Source: Herbiconiux sp.
GTDB lineage: Bacteria; Actinomycetota; Actinomycetes; Actinomycetales; Microbacteriaceae
NCBI RefSeq assembly: GCF_023264855.1
Contig: NZ_JAHFUW010000038.1
Span: 1 to 44,408, forward strand
Direction of reading: 5' to 3'
DNA: 44,408 bases
Each line of letters starts with the position of its first letter. Position 1 is the stretch's first letter. The notes under the pieces were generated by a model. That model saw only the letters and a program-made list of their open reading frames with translations, made no database searches and was not told the DNA's origin. Shown in pieces: positions 25,621 through 34,185 of this stretch. The position numbers and the translations under genes were made by a program.

Positions 25621-28287
25621 ATGCTTACCGCTGACATCCGCTCCCGCTGGCTCGACTTCTTCGGCGATCGGGGGCACACGGTCGTGCCCTCGGCATCACT
25701 CGTGAGCGAAGACCCGTCGCTGCTGTTCACGGTGGCCGGCATGGTGCCGTTCATCCCGTACCTCTCGGGCCTCGTGCCCGCGCCGTACCCGCGTGCCACG
25801 AGCGTGCAGAAGTGCATCCGCACCCTCGACATCGAAGAGGTGGGCAAGACCACCCGGCACGGCACGTTCTTCCAGATGAACGGCAACTTCTCGTTCGGCG
25901 ACTATTTCAAAGAGGGCGCCATCGGCTACGCCTGGGAGCTGCTGACCACGCCCGAGAGCGACGGCGGCCTCGGCATGGCCGAGCGCGACCTCTGGGTGAC
26001 GGTCTACGAAGACGACGACGAGGCCATCGACATCTGGAAGCGCGTGGCCGGCGTGCCCGACTCGCGGATCCAGCGGTTCGGCAAAGAAGACAACTACTGG
26101 TCGACCGGCCAGCCCGGCCCCGCCGGCCCGTGCTCGGAGATCTACTTCGACCGCGGCCCGGCCTACGGCGCCGAGGGCGGCCCGGCCGCCGACGAGAACC
26201 GGTACATCGAGATCTGGAATCTCGTGTTCATGCAGTACCTGCGCGGCGAGGGCACCTCCAAGACCGAGTTCGAGATCTTGGGCGAACTGCCGCGCAAGAA
26301 CATCGACACCGGCATGGGCCTGGAGCGCGTCGCTTTTCTGAAGCAGGGTGTCGAGAACCTGTACGAGATCGACCAGGTGCGCCCGGTGCTCGACCGCGCC
26401 GCGGAGATCTCCGGCCGCCGCTACGGCGCCGATCACGACGACGACGTGCGGATGCGCGTGGTCGCCGACCACGTGCGGTCCGCCCTGATGCTGATGAGCG
26501 ACGGCGTGACCCCGTCGAACGAGGGTCGCGGCTACATCCTGCGCCGCCTGCTGCGCCGCACGGTTCGCTCGATGCGTCTGCTGGGTGTCGACTCGGCGAC
26601 CATGCCCGAGCTGCTGAGCGCCTCGCGCGACGCCATGAAGGCCGCCTACCCCGAGGTGGAGCGCGACTACGGCCGCATCTCGCGGAGCGCCTACGCCGAG
26701 GAGGAGTCGTTCCTGCGCACCCTCACGGGCGGCACAACCATCCTCGACACCGCCGTGACGGCCACCAAGGCGGGCGGGGCATCCGTTCTCGAGGGCGGCA
26801 CCGCGTTCCTGCTGCACGACACCTACGGCTTCCCGATCGACCTCACGCTCGAGATCGCCGAGGAGTCGGGCATCACCGTCGACCGCGTGGCCTTCGAATC
26901 GCTGATGGCCGAGCAGAAGCAGCGCGCCAAGGCCGATGCCAAGGCGAAGAAGCTCGGCATCACCGATCTGACGGTCTACAGCGCCTTCCGCGCGCTCGGT
27001 GAGACCGTGTTCCGCGGCTACGACGCACTCGAAGCCGAGTCGAGCATCCTGGGTCTGATCCTCGACGGCGTCTCGGTGAACTCGGCGGTGGCGGGGGAGC
27101 AGCTCGAGGTCATCACGGCCGAGACCGCCCTCTGGGCCGAGTCGGGCGGTCAGGAAGCGGATGCCGGCACCATCGTGGGCGACGGCTTCGAGCTGACCGT
27201 GCTCGACGTGCAGAAGCCCGTGAAGGGCCTCATCTCGCACCGTGTGGAGGTGACCAGCGGCCAGGTCGCCGTGGGCGATCTCGCCCGCACCGTCGTCGAC
27301 GCCGACTGGCGCCGCGGCGCCACCCAGGCGCACTCGGCCACGCACCTCATCCACGCCGCCCTCCGCGAGACCCTCGGCGAGCAGGCCCACCAGGCCGGCT
27401 CGTACAACAAGGCCGGCTACATGCGCCTGGACTTCACCTGGAACCAGCCGCTCTCGGGCGAGACGCGCAGCGAGATCGAGGAGATCGCGAACCTCGCCAT
27501 CCGCTCGGACTACGAGGTCGTCACCCGTGAGCTGCCGATCGACGAAGCCCGCTCGATGGGCGCCATGGCGCTGTTCGGCGAGAAGTACGGCGACGTCGTG
27601 CGGATGGTCGACATCGGCGGCCCGTTCTCGCGCGAGCTCTGCGCCGGCACGCACGTGTCGTCGAGCTCGGAGATCGGCATGATCAACCTGCAGTCGGAGT
27701 CGTCGATCGGATCGACGAATCGGCGGGTCGAGGCGCTGGTGGGCATCGAGGCGTTCCGGGAGTTCGCCACCGAGCGGGCCCTCGTGGCCCAGCTCACCTC
27801 GTCGCTGAAGACCCCGCGCGACGAGCTCGCCACGCGGGTGGCCGAACTGACCGCCAGCCTCAAGGCCGCCGAGAAGAAGATCGCGGCGTTCGAGTCGGGC
27901 GCTCTGGCGACCCGCATCCCCACGCTCGCAGCCACCGCACGTCCGTCCGGTTCCACCACGCTCGTGGCCGAAGACCTCGGTGCGCTGAACTCGGCCGACG
28001 ACGTGCGGCAGCTCGTCACCGGCGTGCGCGAAGCCCTCGTGGCCGGTGGCGGCGCCTCGGCGGTCGTCGCCCTCGCGGCGAACGTCAACGACAAGCCGGT
28101 CGTGATCGTGGCCACCACCGACGGAGCCCGCGCGGCCGGGCAGAAGGCCGGTGCGCTGGTGAAGCTCGCCGCCGGTGTTCTCGGCGGCGGCGGCGGCGGC
28201 AAAGACGACCTCGCCCAGGGCGGCGGTACCGACGTGACCGCGATCCGGGCCGCCCTCGACGCCATCTCGGCAGCGGTGGCCGGCTAG
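25621..28287 (+). CDS. alaS: Alanyl-tRNA synthetase
   Basis: An 888-residue class II synthetase. The catalytic domain has SLLFTVAGMVPFIPYL and TTRHGTFFQMNGNFSFG, followed by the class II motif GMGLERVAFL, the tRNA recognition region, and the editing domain with zinc ligands HSATH and the CAGTHV motif. The C-terminal oligomerisation part ends with a glycine run (GGGGGGKDD) and QGGG, typical of C-Ala domains. The ATG at 25621 begins the conserved sequence LTADIRSRWLDFF; CAGGAAA lies upstream. ruvX follows after three bases. Length is normal for the family. Confidence 0.97.
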   Translation: MLTADIRSRWLDFFGDRGHTVVPSASLVSEDPSLLFTVAGMVPFIPYLSGLVPAPYPRATSVQKCIRTLDIEEVGKTTRHGTFFQMNGNFSFGDYFKEGAIGYAWELLTTPESDGGLGMAERDLWVTVYEDDDEAIDIWKRVAGVPDSRIQRFGKEDNYWSTGQPGPAGPCSEIYFDRGPAYGAEGGPAADENRYIEIWNLVFMQYLRGEGTSKTEFEILGELPRKNIDTGMGLERVAFLKQGVENLYEIDQVRPVLDRAAEISGRRYGADHDDDVRMRVVADHVRSALMLMSDGVTPSNEGRGYILRRLLRRTVRSMRLLGVDSATMPELLSASRDAMKAAYPEVERDYGRISRSAYAEEESFLRTLTGGTTILDTAVTATKAGGASVLEGGTAFLLHDTYGFPIDLTLEIAEESGITVDRVAFESLMAEQKQRAKADAKAKKLGITDLTVYSAFRALGETVFRGYDALEAESSILGLILDGVSVNSAVAGEQLEVITAETALWAESGGQEADAGTIVGDGFELTVLDVQKPVKGLISHRVEVTSGQVAVGDLARTVVDADWRRGATQAHSATHLIHAALRETLGEQAHQAGSYNKAGYMRLDFTWNQPLSGETRSEIEEIANLAIRSDYEVVTRELPIDEARSMGAMALFGEKYGDVVRMVDIGGPFSRELCAGTHVSSSSEIGMINLQSESSIGSTNRRVEALVGIEAFREFATERALVAQLTSSLKTPRDELATRVAELTASLKAAEKKIAAFESGALATRIPTLAATARPSGSTTLVAEDLGALNSADDVRQLVTGVREALVAGGGASAVVALAANVNDKPVVIVATTDGARAAGQKAGALVKLAAGVLGGGGGGKDDLAQGGGTDVTAIRAALDAISAAVAG

Positions 28288-28290
28288 CGG

Positions 28291-28770
28291 ATGCGCACCG
28301 GCGTGCGGATCGGCATCGATGTGGGCAAAGCCCGCATCGGCGTCGCGCGCACGGATCTGCACGGCATGCTGGCGACGCCCGTGGAGACCGTGCCGCGGGC
28401 CGCCGAGGGTTCAGGCGACGCCGACCTGGCGCGCATCCGGGACATCGCCACCGAGCTCGACGCGTTCGAGTACGTGGTGGGCCTGCCGCTGTCGATGAGC
28501 GGCGGCGAGACGCCCTCGACCCAGGATGCGCGCGACTTCGCCGAACGCCTGGCGTCGACCGGCGGCCTGCCCGTGCGGATGATCGACGAGCGCCTCAGCA
28601 CCGTGTCCGCCCAGGCGGCCCTCCATCGTTCCGGACGGAACACTCGCAGCTCCCGCCCCGTGATAGATCAGGTGGCCGCGGTTATACTCGTGCAGCACGC
28701 TCTGGACAGTGAGCGTTCCTCGGGAAAGCCGCCCGGCATCCTCATCGACCCGAGTCAAGGAATCAGGTAG
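28291..28770 (+). CDS. ruvX: RuvX/YqgF family RNase H-fold nuclease
   Basis: A 159-residue RNase H-fold protein with GIDVGKARIGVA at the N-terminus, VVGLPLSMSGGE in the middle, and the DERLSTV and IDQVAAVILVQHAL motifs. Family members act in 16S rRNA 5' maturation and were proposed as Holliday junction resolvases. It starts three bases after alaS and its stop overlaps the mltG GTG by one base, an alaS-ruvX-mltG order conserved in actinobacteria. Confidence 0.93.
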   Translation: MRTGVRIGIDVGKARIGVARTDLHGMLATPVETVPRAAEGSGDADLARIRDIATELDAFEYVVGLPLSMSGGETPSTQDARDFAERLASTGGLPVRMIDERLSTVSAQAALHRSGRNTRSSRPVIDQVAAVILVQHALDSERSSGKPPGILIDPSQGIR

Positions 28771-30098
28771 TGACTGACCGACAGGCACCAGACGACCACC
28801 CGTTCGCCGAGTTCTTCCGCCCGGAGGAGCCGGCTCCCGCTGCCGTGCAGCCGACCTCGCGCCGGGCTGCCCGGCAGGCTGCGCCCGAAACCGTGACCCA
28901 CCATCGCGCACCCAGCGGCGGTGTGCGAGGCGGTGGTGCGGGCGATGGGGGCATCGGCGGAGACGGTGGCGGCTCGGGTGGCCGTGGCGGCTCGCGTGGG
29001 AGTGGCGGAGGCGGCTCGCGCGCACCGCGTGAGCGAAAGCCCCGGCGCTGGATCCCCGGTCTGATCGTCACGGTCGTCATCCTCGGGCTGCTCGTGGCCG
29101 GAGGCGCCTTCGTGTGGAACACCTTCGGTAGCCAGATCACCGCGCTGGCGGCCGGCAAGCCCGCGGCCGACGACTACGAGGGGTCGGGAACCGGCGAGGT
29201 CACTTTCGTGATCAACGACGGCGATGTCGGCGAGACGATCGGCGACAACCTCGCGGCCGCCGACATCGTGAAGAGCTCGCGCGCGTTCTACGAACTGCTG
29301 CTGCAGGCCGACCCCGCGCCGGTCTTCCAGGCCGGCACGTTCAAGCTCGCGTCGCAGATGAGTGCGCAGGCCGCCCTCGACGCTTTGCAGAACCCCGACA
29401 ACAAGGTCGACTACACCGTCGCCATCCCGGAGGGGTCGAGCGCCAAGGGCATCTACCAGGAGCTCGCCGACGTCACCGGAATGCCGCTCGCCGACTTCCA
29501 GGCCGTGGGCGCGAACTACACCGCCCTCGGAGTACCCGCCGAAGCACCGAGCATCGAGGGCTATCTCTTCCCGGCCACCTACGTCTTCCAGCCGGGCCAG
29601 ACGCCCACCGACATGATCACCACGATGGTGAACCGCACCTTCGAGTCGCTGGACGCCGCCGGGGTGGCTCCCGAGGACCGGTTCCGGGTGCTGACGCTCG
29701 CCGCACTGATCCAGAAGGAGGCCGGCAGCGTCGAAGACATGTCCAAGGTCTCCCGGGTGTTCACCAACCGCCTCGCCGAGGGCATGAACATGGAGTCGGA
29801 TGCGACCATCGCGTACGGCGCCGGTCACAGCCGCGTCGAGACCACCTCGGCCGAGCGGGAAGACCCGTCGAACATCTACAACACGTACCTGTACCCGGGG
29901 CTGCCCGCCGGGCCGATCTCGAACCCGGGAGACGACGCGATCAACGCGGCGCTGCATCCGGCCGACGGATCGTGGCTGTTCTTCGTGACCGTCGACCTCG
30001 ACACCGGCGAGACCGTGTTCTCCGACACGATCGAGGAGCACGATGCGGCGGTGCTGCGCCTGCAGGAGTGGTGGGACGCCCACCCCGAGGTGCAATAG
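28770..30098 (+). CDS. mltG: Endolytic transglycosylase MltG
   Basis: MltG cleaves nascent peptidoglycan strands at the outer face of the membrane. The 442-residue protein has an unusually long cytoplasmic region (1-90) with a glycine-rich, low-complexity tract at about 49-83, then a membrane helix (about 93-116), a LysM-like segment (VTFVINDGDVGETIGDNL), and the YceG catalytic domain with EGYLFPATY and LAALIQKEAG, whose glutamate is the expected catalytic residue, followed by the ATIAYG and NTYLYPGLP motifs. It starts at GTG 28770 overlapping ruvX. Confidence 0.94.
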   Translation: MTDRQAPDDHPFAEFFRPEEPAPAAVQPTSRRAARQAAPETVTHHRAPSGGVRGGGAGDGGIGGDGGGSGGRGGSRGSGGGGSRAPRERKPRRWIPGLIVTVVILGLLVAGGAFVWNTFGSQITALAAGKPAADDYEGSGTGEVTFVINDGDVGETIGDNLAAADIVKSSRAFYELLLQADPAPVFQAGTFKLASQMSAQAALDALQNPDNKVDYTVAIPEGSSAKGIYQELADVTGMPLADFQAVGANYTALGVPAEAPSIEGYLFPATYVFQPGQTPTDMITTMVNRTFESLDAAGVAPEDRFRVLTLAALIQKEAGSVEDMSKVSRVFTNRLAEGMNMESDATIAYGAGHSRVETTSAEREDPSNIYNTYLYPGLPAGPISNPGDDAINAALHPADGSWLFFVTVDLDTGETVFSDTIEEHDAAVLRLQEWWDAHPEVQ

Positions 30099-30102
30099 CG
30101 TC

Positions 30103-30981
30103 ATGACCGCTCCGTTCTCGGCGCAGGATGTGAACCGCCTCGCCGTTCTGGGGTCGCCGATCGCGCACTCGAAGTCGCCCCTGCTGCACGAGACCGCCTA
30201 CGCGGCGCTCGGACTGCCCTGGGAGTACCAGAGGCACGAGATCGACGTCGAACGGCTCGGCGGATTCGTCGCCGGGCTCGGGCGTCCGTGGCGCGGGCTC
30301 TCGCTGACGATGCCGCTCAAGGAGGCGATCGCCGGCGCCCTCGACTCGATCGACGCGGTCGCGACCGCGAGCGGGTCGGTGAACACCGTACTGATCGACT
30401 ACGCCCCGGATGCGACGCGCCGGCTCTCGGGGTTCAACACCGACGTCTACGGGATGGTGACCGCCCTGCAGCGTGCCGACGTCACGGCGGGGCTCAGCGC
30501 CCTGGTGGTCGGCGGGGGAGCCACGGCGCGCTCGGCCGTCGTCGCGGCGGCCCACCTCGGCGTGGAGCACGTCGACATCGTGCTGCGCTCCCCGGCGAAG
30601 GCCGCCTCGGTCGTCGCGGCCGCTCACGCCTCGGGCCTCACCACCTCGGTGCGGGCGCTCTCCGACCCGGCGACCGCCGAACTCGAGCCGGGGGTGACGA
30701 TCAGCACGCTGCCCGGCGGGGCCGGTGCATCCGCTGTCTTCGCCGGGGCGCGTGCGCCGCACACCTCCACCCTGCTCGACGTGGCCTACCACCCGTGGCC
30801 GAGCGAGTTCGGTGCGCTGTGGGACGCCGCCGGATCGACCACCGTGTCCGGCCTCGCGATGCTCGTGCACCAGGCGGTGGCGCAAATCCGCGTCTTCCTG
30901 AACGGCGACCCGCTGCTGCCCCTGCCCGACGAGGAGGCGGTCACGCGAGCGATGCTGCAGGCGGCCGGCCTGGAGAGCTGA
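30103..30981 (+). CDS. aroE: Shikimate dehydrogenase
   Basis: Reduces 3-dehydroshikimate to shikimate with NADPH. The 292-residue protein shows the substrate motif LGSPIAHSKSP, the catalytic lysine in SLTMPLKEAI, the aspartate in GFNTDVYGM, the nucleotide-binding VVGGGATARSAVVAA and the closing segment LAMLVHQAVAQ. The ATG at 30103 lies four bases after the mltG stop. The rest of the shikimate genes (aroC, aroK, aroB, aroQ) begin only at 40901: nearly 10 kb of unrelated genes separate them. Confidence 0.94.
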   Translation: MTAPFSAQDVNRLAVLGSPIAHSKSPLLHETAYAALGLPWEYQRHEIDVERLGGFVAGLGRPWRGLSLTMPLKEAIAGALDSIDAVATASGSVNTVLIDYAPDATRRLSGFNTDVYGMVTALQRADVTAGLSALVVGGGATARSAVVAAAHLGVEHVDIVLRSPAKAASVVAAAHASGLTTSVRALSDPATAELEPGVTISTLPGGAGASAVFAGARAPHTSTLLDVAYHPWPSEFGALWDAAGSTTVSGLAMLVHQAVAQIRVFLNGDPLLPLPDEEAVTRAMLQAAGLES

Positions 30982-31000
30982 CCGCCCTCCGCGCCCAGTC

Positions 31001-31031
31001 GCCGGTGTACACCTAGACGCCGGTGTACACC
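31001..31031. repeat. 18-base direct duplication at the 3' end of the aldehyde dehydrogenase gene
   Basis: GCCGGTGTACACC occurs twice, starting at 31001 and 31019, and each copy contains the palindrome GGTGTACACC. The second lies within the last codons of the dehydrogenase; the first lies past its stop and before the aroE end. It sits at the border between the aro genes and the accessory operon. Confidence 0.8.
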
Positions 31032-32449
31032 GTCTTGCCCCAGGTGAAGAACTCGAGGGCGGTCGCGCCCTGTTCCCGGAACGTGTTCGTGGACGAGTCC
31101 TTGGTTCCCCCGAACGGAACGTTCAGATCGAGGCCGGCCGTCGGGCGATTGACCTTCACCACCCCCGCCTGCACGCGTTCGGAGAAGTCGGTCGAGCGGG
31201 CGAGGCTGTCGGTACAGATACCCGCGGTCAGGCCGTACGGCGAATCGTTGACGGCGGCGAGTCCCGCTTCGTAGTCGTCGACCGGGAGAACCGCCACGAC
31301 CGGGCCGAAGACCTCGTCGGTGGCGATCGGATCGTGCTGGGGGACATCCGTGACCACCGTGGCGGTCAGCGACTGTGCGCTCGCGGTCCCGCCGGAGAGC
31401 ACCCGGCCCCCGCGGGATACCGCTCCCTCGATGGCGGCGAGGTCGGTCGCCAGCTGCGACTCGCTGACCACGACGCCCATCCGGGTGCGGGCATCGAGAC
31501 CGTCACCGGGGGTGAAACCCTCCGCCAGCCGGGCCAGTTCGTGCAGCAGCCGGTCGTGGATGCCGGGCGTGGCGTAGACCCGGGACGTGGCGGTGCACGC
31601 CTGCCCCGTCAGGCCGAAGCCTCCGGTCGCGATGACCTGGGCGGCGGCCTCCGGCGACGCGTCGTCGAGCACCAGCACCGCGTTCTTTCCGCCCATCTCC
31701 AGCTGCACGCGCGCTCGCCGCTCGGCGAGCACCCGGTGCAGCCCGAGGCCCACCGCGGTCGAACCGGTGAACGACAGGGCGGAGACCCGGCGGTCGGCGG
31801 CCAGCCGCGCTCCGACGACGGAGCCCCGGCCGTGCACGAGATTGAGAACGCCGGCGGGAAGACCCGCCTCGACCAGCGCCGCCACCAGGTGCGTGGCCGA
31901 CATGGGGGTGAGTTCGGCGGGCTTCAGCACGACGCTGTTGCCGGCGAGCAGTGCCGGCGCGAGCTTCCAGGCCGGAATCGCGATCGGGAAGTTCCAGGGC
32001 GTGATCAGAGCGACGACGCCCAGCGGTTCCCGTCGCGTGTGGATGGTGGTTCCCGGCAACGAGCTGGGCAGAACCTGGCCGGTGGATGCCCAGCCGAGCG
32101 ATCCGAAGAACCGCAGCACGTCGGTGGCACGTGCGACCTCGCCGGTGGCCTCGGCGAGGGTCTTGCCCTCCTCCCGCACCAGGTCGACGGCCACGGACTC
32201 GCGGCGGCCGTGCAGGATCTCCGCCGCCCGGAGCAGGATCGCGCCGCGGGCGGGAAGCGGCCGCCGGGCCCATTCGCTCTGCGCCTGGACGGCGGCCGCG
32301 ATCGCGTCGTCGGCGGTCTCGGCCGACGACGACGGCGCGACCACGGCGACGTCGTCGGGACGCGCGGGATTGATCCGCTCGAAATCGGTACCGTCGATCC
32401 ACTCGCCGTCGACGAGGTTGCGGGCTCGGGATGTCTGCAGGGTGTTCAT
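31013..32449 (-). CDS. Aldehyde dehydrogenase, 2-oxoglutarate-semialdehyde-dehydrogenase-like
   Basis: A 478-residue NAD(P)-dependent aldehyde dehydrogenase with the substrate/cofactor loop TPWNFPIAIPAWKLAPAL, LKPAE, the glutamate in LEMGGKN (Glu251) and the catalytic cysteine in TGQACTATSR (Cys285). The C-terminal NRPTAGLDLNVPFGGTKDSS resembles 2-oxoglutarate semialdehyde (2,5-dioxovalerate) dehydrogenases, which finish pentonate, aldarate and hydroxyproline breakdown. It is the last gene of the operon, 27 bases after the SDR gene, with GGAGA before its ATG. With the DHDPS-family gene in the same operon this substrate is plausible, not shown. Confidence 0.85.
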   Translation of the reverse strand: MNTLQTSRARNLVDGEWIDGTDFERINPARPDDVAVVAPSSSAETADDAIAAAVQAQSEWARRPLPARGAILLRAAEILHGRRESVAVDLVREEGKTLAEATGEVARATDVLRFFGSLGWASTGQVLPSSLPGTTIHTRREPLGVVALITPWNFPIAIPAWKLAPALLAGNSVVLKPAELTPMSATHLVAALVEAGLPAGVLNLVHGRGSVVGARLAADRRVSALSFTGSTAVGLGLHRVLAERRARVQLEMGGKNAVLVLDDASPEAAAQVIATGGFGLTGQACTATSRVYATPGIHDRLLHELARLAEGFTPGDGLDARTRMGVVVSESQLATDLAAIEGAVSRGGRVLSGGTASAQSLTATVVTDVPQHDPIATDEVFGPVVAVLPVDDYEAGLAAVNDSPYGLTAGICTDSLARSTDFSERVQAGVVKVNRPTAGLDLNVPFGGTKDSSTNTFREQGATALEFFTWGKTVYTGV

Positions 32450-32476
32450 GAGGTCTCCAAAGGAATCGGTTGGTGA

Positions 32477-33250
32477 TCAGAGGGAGCGGACGAGGCCACC
32501 GTCGCAGCGGAGAGCCACTCCGGTGATGTACGACGCGGGCTCACTGCACAGGAAGGCGGCCGCGGCGGCGAACTCGGCGGGCCGGCCGTAACGGCCGAGG
32601 GGGATGGCTGCCCGCGACTCGGCCTGCACCGCTTCGACGGCGATGCCGCGACGCTCCGCGGCGATCTCGTCGAGCGAGGCGACCCGATCGGTGGCGATCC
32701 GGCCGGGTAGCAGGAGGTTGGCGGTGACGCCGCGGTCGGCCACCTCCGCCGCGAGCGTCTTGAGGTAGGCGGCGAGCGCCGCGCGGGCCGTGTTCGAGGC
32801 GGCCAGTCCCGCGATCGGCGCGACGACGCCGCTGGATCCGATGGCGAGGATCCGGCCCCAGCCCCGGTCGAGCATCCCGGGGAGGGCGGCGGAGATCATC
32901 TGCTGGGGCGCGGACAGGAGCCCGTCGACGGCCTCGCGGACAGCCTCGGTGGACAGCTCGGCGGCGAGCGCCGGGCGCGGACCGGGCCCGTTGGTGACGA
33001 GGATGTCGATCGGCCCGTCGGTCGAGGCGATCGTGTTCACCGACGCAGCGAGGTCATCCGTGCGGCTGAGATCGATCTTTCGCGCGACTGCACCGGGGAG
33101 CCTCTCGGCGACGGCCCGGCATCGGGCCTCGTCACGACCCGTCACGATGACCCGGGCACCCTCCTTCGCGAGGGCTTCGGCGACCGCGAGACCGAGCCCG
33201 CCGGTGGACGCGGCGACCAGAGCGACGCGATCGCGGATCCCGAGGTCCAT
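32477..33250 (-). CDS. Short-chain dehydrogenase/reductase with altered active site
   Basis: A 257-residue Rossmann-fold SDR. The cofactor turn STGGLGLA lies at about 15-22 and ILVTNGPGP replaces the usual NNAG. Ser139 or Ser140 corresponds to the catalytic serine, but the Tyr-x-x-x-Lys pair is not there: the aligned residues are Ser152 and Arg156 (ASNTAR). Other SDRs with a similar SNxxR pattern exist. The closing GVALRCDGGLVRSL is normal. The ATG at 33250 overlaps the upstream stop by one base (TGATG). It might oxidise a hydroxy intermediate of the pathway or be a non-standard reductase. Confidence 0.83.
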   Translation of the reverse strand: MDLGIRDRVALVAASTGGLGLAVAEALAKEGARVIVTGRDEARCRAVAERLPGAVARKIDLSRTDDLAASVNTIASTDGPIDILVTNGPGPRPALAAELSTEAVREAVDGLLSAPQQMISAALPGMLDRGWGRILAIGSSGVVAPIAGLAASNTARAALAAYLKTLAAEVADRGVTANLLLPGRIATDRVASLDEIAAERRGIAVEAVQAESRAAIPLGRYGRPAEFAAAAAFLCSEPASYITGVALRCDGGLVRSL

Positions 33251-34185
33251 CAGCGGTCGCCGATCAGGGTGGCCGGACGAACCGACCCGGACTGCTCGAT
33301 CGCGTGCAGGTGCGCGGCGAGGAGCGCATCCAGCCCGTCCGGGAACCCGGCCGCGGGGGAGCGCACGCCGCTCTCGGCGATCAGTCCGCGACGCCGCAGC
33401 ACCTCTTTGCGGATGGCCAGCGCGATCCGGGGCTGCTGCTCGAAGGTGATCAACGGCAGGAAGGGCATCAGCGCCTCGCGCGCGGCAGGGAAGCCGCCCG
33501 TTCGCCACGCATCGACACAGGAGATCAGTGCTTCCGGGTACGAGAACCCGGTCATCGCGCCGGCGGCGCCGGCCTGCAGCTCGTCGAGCAGGCCGAGGCC
33601 GCCGAGGCCGCCGAACACCGGGACGTCGACCCGGGCGTCGAGGAGTCCGACCGCCACCGCGGTCGGCGGCGACTCGGACTTCACCGCGCACACGAAGGGG
33701 CAGGATCGCACGATCGCGGCGATGGCCTCGGCGGTGGTGCTCACGCCGCTCGCGACGGGGTAGTCCTGGAGCACGATCGGCACGCCGACGGCGCTGTGCA
33801 GGGCGGTGAGGTGGTCGATGACCACGTTCGTGTCGGCGGACGGGATCTGCACCATCACAGCGGCCAGGCGCGCACCCGCGGCCGACACCGCTTCAGCCGC
33901 CTCCTGGATGGCGGGACGGGTGTACAGCGAGGTCAGCCCGATCACGAGAGGGAGAGCGGAGGACTCCACCACCGTCTCGATCACGTCGGCCCGCTCGGCG
34001 GAGCTGAGGCCGGCAGCCTCGCCGAAGACGCCGAGCACGGTCAGCCCGGTCGCGCCGATCCGGTCGTAGAACACCGCGAGGTTCGCGACCGCGTCGGTAT
34101 CGACGTCCAGGGCGCTGCCGAGGAAGGGTGTAGCGAGCACGCCCCAGACTCCCGGCTCGAGGGATCCGTTCCGGTAGCGGGTCAT
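33250..34185 (-). CDS. Dihydrodipicolinate-synthase-family lyase/dehydratase
   Basis: A 311-residue (beta/alpha)8 class I aldolase-fold enzyme. The Schiff-base lysine is Lys169 (CAVKSES), the partner tyrosine Tyr142 (VLQDYPV) and the carboxylate-binding loop GVFGEAAG lies at 52-59. The features FGGLGGLGLLDELQAGAAGAMTGFSYPE and QPRIALAIRKE resemble 2-keto-3-deoxyarabonate dehydratases and related acid dehydratases/deaminases rather than lysine-pathway DapA. Such enzymes yield 2-oxoglutarate semialdehyde, the likely substrate of the downstream dehydrogenase. The ATG at 34185 overlaps the ECH stop in ATGA. True substrate unknown. Confidence 0.84.
   Translation of the reverse strand: MTRYRNGSLEPGVWGVLATPFLGSALDVDTDAVANLAVFYDRIGATGLTVLGVFGEAAGLSSAERADVIETVVESSALPLVIGLTSLYTRPAIQEAAEAVSAAGARLAAVMVQIPSADTNVVIDHLTALHSAVGVPIVLQDYPVASGVSTTAEAIAAIVRSCPFVCAVKSESPPTAVAVGLLDARVDVPVFGGLGGLGLLDELQAGAAGAMTGFSYPEALISCVDAWRTGGFPAAREALMPFLPLITFEQQPRIALAIRKEVLRRRGLIAESGVRSPAAGFPDGLDALLAAHLHAIEQSGSVRPATLIGDR

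Noticed and set aside
28183-28200. GGC repeat near the 3' end of alaS.
   Set aside because: It encodes the glycine run normal for the C-Ala domain of AlaRS.
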